DNA of 64,000 nucleotides from Prosapia bicincta (lineage: Eukaryota > Arthropoda > Insecta > Hemiptera > Cercopidae): assembly GCA_036971475.1 (NCBI GenBank), contig JBAIZL010000006.1, positions 98,436,728-98,500,727 of the forward strand, written 5' to 3'. Shown piece by piece: positions 10,459-22,464 of this stretch (its first letter is position 1; the number at the start of each line of letters is the position of its first letter). The position numbers and the translations under genes are program-made. The notes under the pieces are model-generated. The model did not search any database. It saw only the letters and a list, made by a program, of their open reading frames with translations, and was not told where the DNA came from.

Positions 10459-11045
10459 TATATATATATATATATATATTATTTATTTTTCTGTATAAGA
10501 TTGACATTTTGGGAGTTGTATCTTGTTTTCAACGTGAACCATAAATCAAAAGGTACAAATGAAACCCAACTTCTTGAACAGCTGTGAAACTTTTATAAAC
10601 TTCTAAAAACAAAAAATTGAAAGTTTTATGAAGTTTATAGTTTGAAAGTATAAACACGAACTTATATCTTTAAATCTTGTTTTATTAATACGGCATTTTC
10701 GTAATGTTAAAACAAACAAAAGTATTTTTCTGGAGTTAGTTGGGTTGTTAAAATGCTTACTTAAATATAAGAACAATATTTTCAACCTATCAATGTATTT
10801 GATGATTTTCAGATGTCAGACAGAAGTATCTGAGTAATCAAGTGGACTTTGCATGTTATAGATCATTGTAGAAATGCTGAATATTAATTATGTAACAAAC
10901 ACATTAAACATTTTTATATTTTATTTTAAACACTCATTTTCATGTGTTGTTTTTATTATTTAAAATGTAAAAGAACACCTTTTCCACATTAACAGAATGT
11001 GTATTGGTTTTCCTCATTAATTTTTTAATTATACGTATATGTTAC
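10459..11045. other. Cyclin T intron, (TA)n then no feature
   Basis: A short (TA)n run to about 10480, then AT-rich intron DNA without recognisable coding or repeats. Confidence 0.5.
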
Positions 11046-11550
11046 AGTAGAACTTGAATAATTAGAATGTGTTTAATTCGAAAAAGTTGATAATTCAAAG
11101 CTTTAGGTTGATCCCTTGAAATTTATATGCTATCAATGTAAAAAAATTATGATTAATTCGAATTTCAACTTCTTTAATTCAGTTGTTAGTTTGGATATGA
11201 GCTCAAGAAGACTTGAGTCTTAGTAATTACCTTCCAAGAATTCTTTGCGTTAGATCGAGATCACAGGATTTGTGCGTAAGCGGTGTCGGGAAAATCAGTT
11301 AGCAATCAACTCTCTGCTTAGTCATCAGTTTGTTGCTATTGTTTCGAGGTTACTGTGTTTAGTGCTGAAGCAGTGACAGGAATTCTGCGTAAGGGGTGTC
11401 GAGTAAGTGACTGATAGTTATCGATTGACGCTCTGCTTAGTCATCGGTAAGTTGTTACAGTAGTGTGTCTCTGCTTGCATTCTGAAAGCGATTTTGTTGA
11501 GTGTGTCTTTGAATAAACCTCATGTTCTGTACAAGACTAGCTCAGCTAGT
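11046..11550 (+). mobile_element. Pogo-like 5' end, partial
   Basis: Begins TA-CAGTAGAACTTGAATAATT, a pogo/Tigger-type terminus next to TA. It contains a diverged direct duplication (GTGCGTAAGCGGTGTCG near 11270 and CTGCGTAAGGGGTGTCG near 11383). No matching right end or transposase was found, so this is a fragment and its right limit is uncertain. Confidence 0.4.
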
Positions 11551-12059
11551 ATTGAATGTTATTGTTTGATTAATTAGTTTGCTTCAAGAGAGTTTTATTT
11601 CCTGATTTTTCTCGCACAAGACTAGATGTCTGTGCTGTATAAGGGGTATTTATCAATTCTTGATTCTTAGAGCCACAATAAAGAAAGATATTTATGACCC
11701 ATTGACCTTCTGACAATGTTTAAACATAATATATCGCTTCAGTAGTTTGTATGTCAACTGGAGTGGAAGCTCAGTTTAGATTTTATTGGGTGTTGGTCAG
11801 TAGTGTAAATATTTTTATAATTATTGTATTTTAGTGTACATATGAAACAAAAAATAATTGCGGGAGCCTACAATCTAGAGAAAACCTCATACCTTAAGTA
11901 AATCGTACTTGCTAGTTAGTGTGCGTATGTAATTAGATCTGCAGTGGGTTAACTGCTAGTAATTATAAATTTTATAAATCCACTATTTTTAAGTTATTGC
12001 TTATTCAAGTTAGATATAGACCAGTGACACGATACCTGATAACGGTCACCATAGACACA
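11551..12059. other. Cyclin T intron, no clear feature
   Basis: Unassigned sequence that may include the non-coding end of the BEL/Pao relic to its right. Confidence 0.4.
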
Positions 12060-13860
12060 CAAAAAGCTGGTCTGTTTTTACTGAAAGGGTATTTTCCAAC
12101 TAGAGGTCAAACCATCGAGGTTCGATGGGTTGTTTGAGAGAGGTGTGAGTGGCCTTGAGCTTAGACTGGTTCCACATGGATCACTCGTATTCAGCTCTGC
12201 TAGGGTCAGAATATAGTCCCTTATGTTCTTTGTGCTCTTAATTGCTGCTTCCCAAAGGCTTCCCTGGTGTGGAACTGAAGGAGGGTTGAATAGAAGCTTA
12301 TTATTTGCTGTGTTGTAGCACACAGCCCATAACGCTTACATGAAACACTTCAAGACATGTTGCCAGGAAGCCGGAAGCGTCATATATTATTGCAATCTAA
12401 CTCAGAATACTGCTCGAGAGCGTAAGTGAAATGATTTTGCATCGAATTCTATTGGAGTCTGTGAATTGAACAGGGCAGGTCTTCAGAAGATTGTAAAAAA
12501 GTGTGAGTTTCCAAATGCTCTGGCAGGGGGTTGTGCAGTAGTGGGCTAGTCTTAGTACACCATTTGTGTAACTCGAAATCTCCTTTTTTCAATAAGCATA
12601 TGAGTTGGTTTTGTAGTTCAATAGCTCCTTCCACAGTGTTTGATCATTTGATAATTTCATTGGCGTAGGTATGTCGTATGAGTGCTTTAGCTACCTCAGG
12701 GACCGAATCTTCTTCATCCTGTGCGAGCTGTCGAAGTAAGGAGAGCTATTCATGTCGTAAGTTACTGTGGTAAGCTTGTACATAGTGATTGGTTGAGATG
12801 GATGGTCATGCCATAGTATGAGTTGAAACTGCTGATGTGTATTAGTATTTGATTGTACATCTGTCACATGTCACAGGAAAATACAATTTTATGGTAACAG
12901 AGTTGTAAGAGGTTATCCCAGATGTCAGTCTGGAGTTTACGCAGAGTCTAGTGGAACTTTAGTACCCCGTAATGAAGTAAGAAATAATGTAGTTGTTATA
13001 CGTTGTGTTGCTCGAATTTATCAATGGCCTATTCTGTCATGAATAGCTTATGTTATTTTGGCATGTTTCAACATAGCTTTTCTGAGTTTGGGGTTGAGCC
13101 CTAAAATTATTTTTCAGGGAGCAAAATCTTCTTTCGGCGTGTTGGTGTGATTAACCCAGTTGTAGTTTTTTATATCGAAAAGGTAAATGAATGACATGTC
13201 TTCTTTCTGTAGTCTGAGTGTGAGTTGTGGTAAAATGTTCGTGTCATAGTTGTACTTCTCTCATGAGGCAGTCGACTGAGGGGGGGTTCTTCCAGGAGTC
13301 GGAAGCATGTAATGGTCTTATGTAAGTTCAATTCTGTCTCAGAAGAGGGAGCGGCTGTGATATGTAGACCTGCCGGTGATTGAGGCATTCCGCCAGGTCT
13401 TATGTAAGTTCAATTCTGTCTCAGAAGAGGGAGCGGCTGTGATATGTAGACCTGCCGGTGATTGAGGCATTCCGCCAATCTTGCTTGAACCTGGTACCAT
13501 GAGCACAAATCTAAAATGTGTACCCATGGTCACCGGAAGATTATGACCTAATGATTGTTTTTCGTTAGTCATCAACAGCAGAAACAGTGGCATGCCTAAG
13601 AGCACCCATTCAAGTCCAGGTTTGTTGAAAGTTGGGTCGGGCAACACAAGGGTTTTGAATGAAGCGAACCATGCTCATGTTGCGGATACTCGGGGCATGT
13701 CTGAAGCATTATGGTCAATGACAAACAAAGATTCAATAATGGCAAGCGAGCGACCCATTAGCATTTGGATGTCAACTTCCATTGATCCACGTTTATGCGT
13801 GGTAGCTGTTGAAAGTCCGAAAACTGTAACTGGGACTTTGTAGTATGGTCCTCCCAAGAA
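12060..13860 (-). pseudogene. BEL/Pao LTR-retrotransposon pol relic
   Basis: Read right to left, three broken segments keep the BEL/Pao order. A protease and post-protease region (13857-13390) includes LLGMPLFLLLMTNEKQSLGH and GHNLPVTMGTHFRFVLMVPG. The reverse-transcriptase end (about 12660-12449) includes LQNQLICLLKKGDFELHKW. The integrase end (12323-12078) includes FNPPSVPHQGSLWEAAIKST and SSRPLTPLSNNPSNLDGLTS. Stops and frameshifts separate them and no LTR was identified. It lies antisense to Cyclin T within an intron and is not functional. Confidence 0.8.
13314..13477. repeat. 82-bp tandem duplication inside the BEL relic
   Basis: The block starting GGTCTTATGTAAGTTCAATT at 13314 repeats at 13396 with a period of 82 bp and essentially no differences. 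It arose after the retrotransposon decayed, since it duplicates already broken coding sequence. Confidence 0.9.
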
Positions 13861-14278
13861 GCGAGCTGGTTTTTTGCTTAGAAAGCTACAGATACTTCAG
13901 GAGTCAAATAATGCCCAAAAAAATTTTATAGTGACACGGAATTGTTTTAATTTGAGTAGAACTCATGCAATTTTGATCTTTGCAATTTTGATATTGTTAA
14001 ACAGATGCATATTTACGTCATAAATTTATTCTTGCCAGTATAGAATCCAGTTTACCAGTAGTCCATATTTGTTTATATTAAAACTATTGAAATTGAACTG
14101 TGTACCAACAAATTGTTGAGAAGACATTTGCTGCATATTACACACACACATATATATATAAAGGTCTACTGATTTGAATAATTTGATTTTTAAAAATACT
14201 ATAGGAAATCAAATCAGTGGTAGTCCTATGCTCTTAACATTTGATTAAATCTCTAAATAATTTTATTTTTTATTTCAG
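13861..14278. other. Cyclin T intron, 3' end
   Basis: AT-rich sequence ending in a T-rich tract and AG at 14277-14278, the acceptor of the last Cyclin T exon. A short CA/TA run lies near 14141-14160. Confidence 0.6.
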
Positions 14279-15746
14279 AGATACTAGTTACAGCAGCTCT
14301 AATTACCATGGCAATGGAACACCTTCTAGCACCTCTGCTCCCAACAGCAGTACTCCCAGTAATTCCTCAAGCTACTCTTCAGAAAGTCCTTCTGTGCCTC
14401 CAAACACAAAACACAGCAGTGGAAGTCGTCCTGATTACATCTTTCCTCCTCCTACTCGAAGTGGACATCATCAAGGTCCTCCTCCTCGTACAGAAAAGCA
14501 AGATCGCAGATCACCAATTCAGCAGTCTCATTATAAGCCCTCTCATCCTGTAACCCATCATCCGTCCCGGAACGGTACTAGTCATCCAGAAATTAGTATA
14601 CCTCCAGATAGTAAATCATTTGCAATTAATCATATTCAGAAAAACCATGTGAAAGGACACGACGCTCCTAGACAAATGCCTACATTAAATTCAGATAGTG
14701 TTAGTGTTAATCATCGTAGTTCAAGTGATGTGAAGACAATTGTAAATAGTGTTAAAACTGAACCTACTATTAAAACTGAGCCTTTTTCATCATTCTCCGT
14801 CCAACCTCCTATCCCAAGTATCCTAAGACAACCTCCTCCCCCTCCTCCTCCTCTTCCTCCTCCTCCACCTCCTCCTGTATCAGTCCCTCCACCTCCTGCA
14901 CCAGCAAAAACTAGTTCAATTTTTAGTCCTGAAAAAGTTACACCACCTTCTTCTAGTTCACCAAAAGATATTAAACCTAGTGTACCAGTTGTGTTTAATT
15001 CCATTTTAAAATCCCCTCCGATCCTTGGTAAAAATGTACGTAACCGCACTAGTAGTTCGAGTTCAGAACCAGAATTAGTACCATTCATGACCAAACTTGA
15101 AGATATGACTGGATTTGAGAGTATTGCTAGAGGTAAAACTGCAATTAAATTGACTGGCAAAGTTCCTGATTTAATTCCACCAAGAGATAAAAAAAAAGAA
15201 ACAGCGCCTGTTAATGCAGTGGAACCAAAAGCACCAGATCTGTTAAGACCATCATTTCCAGTGTCTGAAGTTGTTGAAACTGCAGCGTTCGAACAAGTAG
15301 ATACAAAAGAAAAGGGTCATAAAAAAAAGAAAAAGAGAAAAGAACATAAAGAACACAAAGACCGTGATAGAGACAAAGAGAAAGACAAGAAACAAAAACA
15401 CAAAGACAAACATCGTGTAAAACATTCTGATCCAGCGCCTATCAAAATTACAATACCGAAAGACAAACTTAACCAATTACCTCCCTTAACTCCATCTTCG
15501 TCACCTTCCCAAGATTCTGGACACCGATTAAAAATAAAAATTCCCAAAGAAAAATTATTAACGCCCCCTAGTGGTCTTAAAATTAAGATTAGTAAAGATG
15601 GAGTAGTACACAGTTCAAATAAAGATCGTAACCATTCGTCCTCTAAAAAACGTGAGAGAACATTGTCGCATGAGGATGATCGACCTAGTAAAATACCAAG
15701 GACACGGCCAAGTGATCAAATTATATCTACAAATCACTCTTTGTAG
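14279..15746 (+). CDS. CycT: Cyclin T, last exon: proline-, lysine- and histidine-rich tail
   Basis: The A at 14279 completes the Arg codon begun in the 6853-7033 exon, giving HHS-R-DTSYSSSNYHG; the frame runs to TAG at 15744-15746. About 488 residues are encoded. Visible in order: a Ser/Thr/Pro-rich region, a proline run (about 14830-14910), a Ser-rich segment, a highly basic KKKKKRKEHKEHKDRDRD-type region (about 15320-15430), and three copies of a K-I-x-I-(P/S)-K motif (IKITIPKDK, LKIKIPKEK, LKIKISKDG). Long disordered, basic C-termini of this kind are known in Cyclin T, where they support polymerase-tail recruitment and condensation. The in-frame ATG at 14241 lies in the intron and is not the start. 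Confidence 0.88.
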
Positions 15747-18569
15747 ATAATTTTAACTGTTTTCATTTTTATTGTCATGAACGCTCATTTTTCCTGCCTT
15801 AACTTGTTTTTGTACATTGTCTGTTCCCATTCAAGTATGATCACCAGTAATGGTTTTAATATCAAATTGCCTTTTGTGTGTCTATTGTAATAATTTTAGT
15901 TCTGTAGAATTTGCTTAGTAAATTGTTTATTTTTATAAATATTGTTAATTTTTGTAAAAAATACTTTGTCTTTAAATGAGTGTATCAGTGTGTGTGTGTG
16001 TGAGTGTGCACTTAAAAAATCTTGAAAATAATGAAGTAACATTGTTTTGAGATTTATTGAGATGGGTACTTATTTGTTAAAGATTTTGTGGTTAGATTAA
16101 GTATTGGGATAAATTTAGCTTGACACAGAAAGTGGATGCTGTTTTTGAAATCATGACAAGATAAAGAAAGGGTACTATTAGGCTTTTCTAATTTTGTAAA
16201 ACTTACGTCTTTTAATTTTTTGAGATAATTTATATCTTTTATGAATATTTTTGGAGTTATATCCACCAAACCTGAATATAGCACAAAATTTGAAAATTAT
16301 GACCAATATGATGAATGGTTTATTTAGAAAAACATGCAGAATATTGCTACTGTTTTGAAATTACATAAAAAGAAATATAACATTAGATTATGTCGGTTAT
16401 TAAATAGTAACATTTCAAACAAAATGTTCCCAGCTATGAAGCAAGAAGAAAAGAAAAACATTGCTTAGTTTGTTTTTTTGTTATTACAATTCTCAAAGAA
16501 TTAATTAAAAGAGCCAATAGCATAGTAATTTTATTAAAAACGTGTTATTACAGTTTCCAAGAAACATTTAAAAATGTAAGCTTAAAAATTTTGCATTATT
16601 TTCTGCAACTCTCTTCTGTTTAAAATTGTGGATTAAATTTTAGCTGGAGTATAAACCACTCTTCAACACTACAGAAATTAGAATCCCTAAGTATACTTAG
16701 TCCTGTAAATCCAAACTAAATAAAATACAGGGCATCCCACACAAAATTTAAAAAATGGAACAGTTTTCCATACTTTAAATTTATAAAATATAGAATAATG
16801 TTTGCTTCATTTCATTTTAAAATTAGTCAATTCCTGTTTTGACAAAGATATAAATCTATATTTGTTTGACAAAAGAAAATGGCAGTTGAAATATTGGCAT
16901 GATGTTTCCAAATTTGTTATCAATCTCTCCCTTTTTTGATTAAAGTCTTAGTAGGAATCAGCTGCTGTTACGCCACAGCCTGCTAGATCTTATTTGCTGC
17001 AATCATTTACTTGATGCCTATTAAACTTTTGTCTCTTTACTCTCATGAAGTATATATTTCTGCTATATTTTTATTCATTGTTTTTAGAAACACTATTACT
17101 TTACTTTAATGTGTTCTGAAAGTTGGGGGTCAGTCTATCATTGGCCAATTTTTGATTAATTTTAGTAACTGCTTTATAAATAATGTCTGTCAAATAAGAA
17201 CATAGATTTTTGTTTTCTTTGAGTTTGGTTCTCAGGGTTCTTTAAGAACTTAGATAATTCTGTCCTAATTAGGAAAACACTATTGGGAATAATCATTGCC
17301 TTCTAAACATATATTGAGATTGTGTAGTATTGTTACTTTTGAGTAAATTGACACCATCATCACTAGAGCAAGTTGATTATTTGATTCATTCATATTCATT
17401 GAGAACAAAGTAAAACTCTTTAACAAAATAATCAACTAAACTGCCATCAATATTGTCTACATTGAGATCATCATTCTCAAATGGCCAATTAATTCAACCA
17501 CTAAAGACTAGATATTGTATATTTACTAAGCCATTTTGATGGTGTTTATGAATATTTACAACAAAAGATGGAATTTCAGTATGCTGTAAGTTCGTAAGGG
17601 TCATAATTCACACAGTGAAACTTCCATTACTTTAGCCAATCCACATGTTTTAAAACATCAATGTTAGTGTATTTATGGGCAGTTATTTCAATAAATTATA
17701 GCAATTTGAAAGCCTTGATTATTTTACATACTCACAGAAAGGTTATATAAGGCCTTTCACAGATGCAATTCAGATGTTGGTTATTTGGAAAGAAAAAAGG
17801 GAGTCAAAATCTTTACTTTTTTGACATCTTTACTTGTTCATTCCACCAACGTGCAAATGGATAAGATAGAATAGATGGTGTTGGTCGTACTCTCTTGTTG
17901 TTAGTATATGCTTTACACTCACCAAGTAAAAAATGTTTACAGAATTTTTAATTCTTAAAATATTTAATTTTGAAATGAAAATTACGTAAAATGATCAATT
18001 TTGGGCCAAAATAGTTCGAAGATACAGGATGTTGCTGTATATTGTTGAGTCAATAGAGAAAGAAAAAAAACGGTGTACAAATAGCGAGAATCATGATTTC
18101 AAAATACTTGTGACCACTGTTTCTATGTCTTCTTGTACATTAAAGTTGTAACGAATAAAAATATTTCCTTAAAACATTTATACATTAGAAAAATTAAATA
18201 TGAGCAGTACAACTGCTGGCTCATCATATTATAATTATTAACAGTTTTGAAGACATTAATACAACTAAATGAAACATAACATATAATATTAAACAGATAC
18301 GTTTTTCTGTATTGAAAATATATTTCTGAAATAATAATTTACATGTAAGACTTTTCAAACTAAAGCACAGCCTTAAAACCATTTTCAAAATCTGTTTGTT
18401 TATGTATGCTTACATATTTAATAATAAAAAATTAGTACTCGAATTCAATCATTTTCTCTAAGAAAGCAATTTTTTATATTTCTATTTTTAAACTGGATAT
18501 TTATTTTGTAAACTTTCATAATAGAATATGTAAAATTCAAAATAATATTTTGAAACATTTTTGAAGTTA
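15747..18569. other. Cyclin T 3' UTR and intergenic sequence
   Basis: The stop codon is followed by T-rich sequence with a short (GT)n run (about 15988-16010). A canonical AATAAA appears at 16719-16724; whether it is used is unknown. From about 16.7 kb onward the DNA is AT-rich with no recognised gene. Confidence 0.45.
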
Positions 18570-19783
18570 CGAGTGAGGACTCAAAAATAACTAGACGGAA
18601 TCAGCTAGATGAATTGCTCTCATAGTTCGAGCGTGTCCCTCTGTGTGGGTGTTCAATAACTCTTGGTGAGTTTGTATTTGGTAGGAGCAGCGTTGATAGG
18701 AAGGATGTGAACACGTGTGACAGTTTTTGAACGACATGTTATCATTGTCATCGATTTTCTTTTAATGTCTCCAGTATATTCAAAACGATTTTTATAGATA
18801 CCTTTTCACTTGTGAAAACAAAAAGAAATCATAAGACACAAGGTTAGAATGAGTGAGTAAGCATTGTCAAACAATTATTTATAAAATTGTGTACAGAAAT
18901 TGTTATGGGAAAACCAGTTTCCACTCTGCCACAATCTAAGCTGTGTCATACAAACATTGTCACACAACTGCTCAAAAAACTCAGGTAATTGAGCACTTTG
19001 ATTCTTAGGAAGGTACTCTGAATGAAAAATGCTGTTAACGTTGAAAAAACAAATTAACATTCTCTTCACAGCCAGTTTGACTTCTCAGACAGGTTTGATT
19101 ATATTTACCTTACACTGTAAAGTGCTGTATTGTAATTGTAGCGTAACATTGTAATTCATCCCTGGTATTAATTTTTGTCAACAAATTCTTGTTCACTTTC
19201 AAATCGTCCAAATCATGGCAAGGAGTTATGGCTCGAGCTACTTTTGGATTAAGAGTTGACGTGGGGGCTATTTTGCCACGACTTTTCATACCTGCAAATC
19301 TTCATCTAAAGGGCATTGCCTCACAAAACTCTAATCCTTTATATTTACCAGTAATATTATGATCTGCCTTCTGTTTGACTCTAACACACAAATTTTGTCT
19401 ACGCTGACATCAGTTCTTGATGGGAGGGCTGGCCTGGGTATTCCATGTCTTGAATCGACATGTTGCCTTGTTTTAAGTCATAATCTTGTGTTCTTATTAA
19501 AACTTGTCTAAGCTGTAGACTCTCCCGATACATTTCTGCCAATTATAAAACAATATTTTAATGATACACACTGTTCTAAAACATAAACCATCAAAGGTTA
19601 CAAAAACTTGTTGCACGAAAACTGTTACATATGCTCTCTGTACCCTGTTTAAGAGATGTTGCTTGGCATACCGACTCATGAGAAGGTACTGAATACCCAC
19701 ATAGCGGGACAAGCTCTTGCCCGTAGCCATACAAGAGCAATGATCGTATCTAATTACGCAAGGTTTATTTGAGCCCACCCTTG
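18570..19783 (-). mobile_element. Mariner-family transposon relic
   Basis: The ends are imperfect inverted repeats next to TA: CGAGTGAGGACTCAAA at 18570 and the complement CAAGGGTGGGCTCAAA ending at 19783. On the minus strand the transposase is broken by stops but legible. A PSRTDVSVDKIC..NRR linker lies near 19400-19440, and KRMLICFFNVNSIFHSEYLP then LWQSGNWFSHNN (19069-18890) is the second catalytic region of mariner-type DDE/D transposases. The length of about 1.2 kb fits mariner. Long non-homologous frames at the right end are read-throughs. Confidence 0.8.
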
Positions 19784-22369
19784 TATTTAATCATAATTTT
19801 CTTTTAATGTAGATTGAGAGAAAAAAAAGAATTTGCTTAACTTCTTTTTTTATAATACTTGTATGATGTTAAAAAAATCGGTTTAGTACATTACAGTGAT
19901 TAATAAATAATAATTTAAAACGACATGTTCAACATGTTTGATTCTTACTTGTTTTCAAGTAATTTATAGATATAAAATTGCTCATTTGTATTCTGAAATA
20001 AATATGTCCCTAGCAAATGATAATTATTTATGTTTACTCTATGGTAAAGTACTTTTTATTCTCAATGCATGTGTTTATCTGTATTAAACATGACACTTAA
20101 AGTAACAGATTGGCTTTAATCAAGTTGAAATGTCGTTTTTTGAATTTATATGTTTGTTACAAATTACAGTTTCTGTTCAGATATAATTTTTGTGCTAATT
20201 TCACTGTTATGCATATTGTATAAAGTGATTTATTAAAGAAAAAATTAATAAGAAAATTGACTTTTAATTAAAATTTTAACAGTATTAAAATAATATTTTA
20301 GCAATCATTTCCCCTTTATTGTTCTGTATAAAATTACAGTATTTTGTAAAAACCCCTATATTAAGGTTTTGATAAACATGCTATTTCTGTTGGCAACTGT
20401 CGTTAAAAAAATAATTGAATTTATTTAACAATAGTTTCAATTTTGTTATAACAAGGCATGTAGAAAATATTTAGGTTAAAATTTAAAAAAATTCCATGCT
20501 TTTAAAAGATAAACGAATGTTTTAAAGACCTTTTTTTTAAAATTACATTAGTGCAATAAATTCTCGACAGCTTTCAAATTAGATATGTGATAAAGTATCA
20601 GCAGATTGATAGTTGGTGGTTATCCTTTTACCTTTTATAATTATTTCTATTTTCGGGAGCATTTTGACTCTTTTTAAGTCTTAAATAATATTTTATTGAT
20701 CTATTAAGACCATCAGACAATACACTAAGTAAAAATTGAACTATTTTGACAAATTTTAACTTTTATGAATGTAATTGGGTAAAATAGGCTACGAAGGGTA
20801 TTTGATATGAGACTAAAAGCAAAATATCTATGTTCATTACCTTAACAATTCAGACATAGGTTAACTTTACTGGGTTGCTGCCTGTTGACTGGGGTCAAAG
20901 TTTGCTATAATCTGTAATATTGTTTATGCAAAGGCCTAAACAGAGAATATTGGTCAGTGTCTAAACAAAAGTGATCATAATTTGTGAACAAACATTCCAA
21001 TAGCTCTGTTCTAAGTACAATTGTTCTGAATTTATGGACGAATATCATAAATTAATATTATATATTGAATCATATTATTATATTATATCATTGAATAATA
21101 TTAACTTATACATTGATAATTTTAAGAAAACTGTAGGTATCATTTGCAAGTTTCTTGACAAAAATTTAAACAATAATAGTAGAAAATTGTATAACACTGT
21201 ATTTATAATGATTTATTCATCATTATATTAGTAATCTATACCCTTCTTGCCCAATATTTAAAATTTTAATATACTGATAAAATCTAAGCTGATTTTGAGA
21301 ATTAAGTTCTTGTAAGTGCCATTGTCTATATAACAAAAAGTTGAATATGTTAAATCGATTTGTGCTATCATTAAAAAGATTATGAAAATATGTAGAATTT
21401 TGTGGTAAAAGTTCTTTATAGAAAAATAATACTGTGTTTATTACTATGTAGATGTTTTAAAACTTCGTCAATTTTTTATTGAGGGAAATGTATGTCACAA
21501 ATAAATGGTTTTAATTCATTATTTTCAAAAGCAGTTTTATGTTTTACACTGTTCGATAGAAGTTTAAATTCATTCCAACAATATAATTTTTAAGACCTTT
21601 TCCTAGTAAGGTTGATAATTATTATGGAATAAATTAAACTCGTAAAATAATTGAAATAATTAAATTTGTAAATATTGTCTGGTTCTTTTTTAAGTTTTCA
21701 TGTTAAAAAGTGAATAAATATAAATTTTATAAAAAATAAATACGTTGTTTGATTTCTTAGATGTGTTAATAATTAATTCTGATAGTACATATATAAAAAC
21801 CTTATTTAAGTTTTGCATTGCTTACTGGTTTGTAATTAACAATTTTTTTATCTAGCAAAAACTACTTCAGATTATACTGTATTAATAACAGCTGTAAGTG
21901 TATAAGGTTAATTAAACTTTCTTAAGTGTATAGGAAAACTAAAAGTCAAAAGACTATTTGTGGCGAGAAATTTCTTAAATATTAAAAAATACCTAATTTT
22001 CATACAAGTTTTAACTGAATTTACAAAAACTTACATTTTTTAAAGTTGTCAAACAGATAAGTTGGCATGAAATTCAGAAATATTCTATGAAAGGAAAGAA
22101 AAAATACTCATAAATGTAATTTTAGCGGCCTGGTTTAAGGCAAAACAAGAAAATATCAAGGGTACCTCTGGAAATGGAAAATAACAGTTACTCAATATTT
22201 TCTTGTAAAACTTGGATAAAAAACATCTAAAAAAAATTGTAACACTTCTGGCTATTGAAGTCACTAAAACCATAGAGTTTGTAACCTAGGTATAAAAACG
22301 TATTTGTTAATAAAAGTTTTTGGAAAATATTTTTTTTTAAAAGAAAAATTCAACAAACTCCACAATTAC
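19784..22369. other. Intergenic, no feature seen
   Basis: AT-rich intergenic DNA; short open frames have no recognisable similarity. Confidence 0.5.
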
Positions 22370-22376
22370 AAACAAA

Positions 22377-22461
<85 letters not shown>
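22370..22461. repeat. Compound microsatellite (AAAC)n-(CA)n-(TA)n
   Basis: A short AAAC run, then CA units to about 22408, then TA units to 22461. Confidence 0.95.

Positions 22462-22464
<3 letters not shown>

Noticed and set aside
14711..15160. 149-codon minus frame with Gly-rich run
   Set aside because: Antisense shadow of the Cyclin T proline-rich exon.
19497..19778. 93-codon minus frame
   Set aside because: Lies in the 5' part of the mariner relic in a frame unrelated to the transposase.
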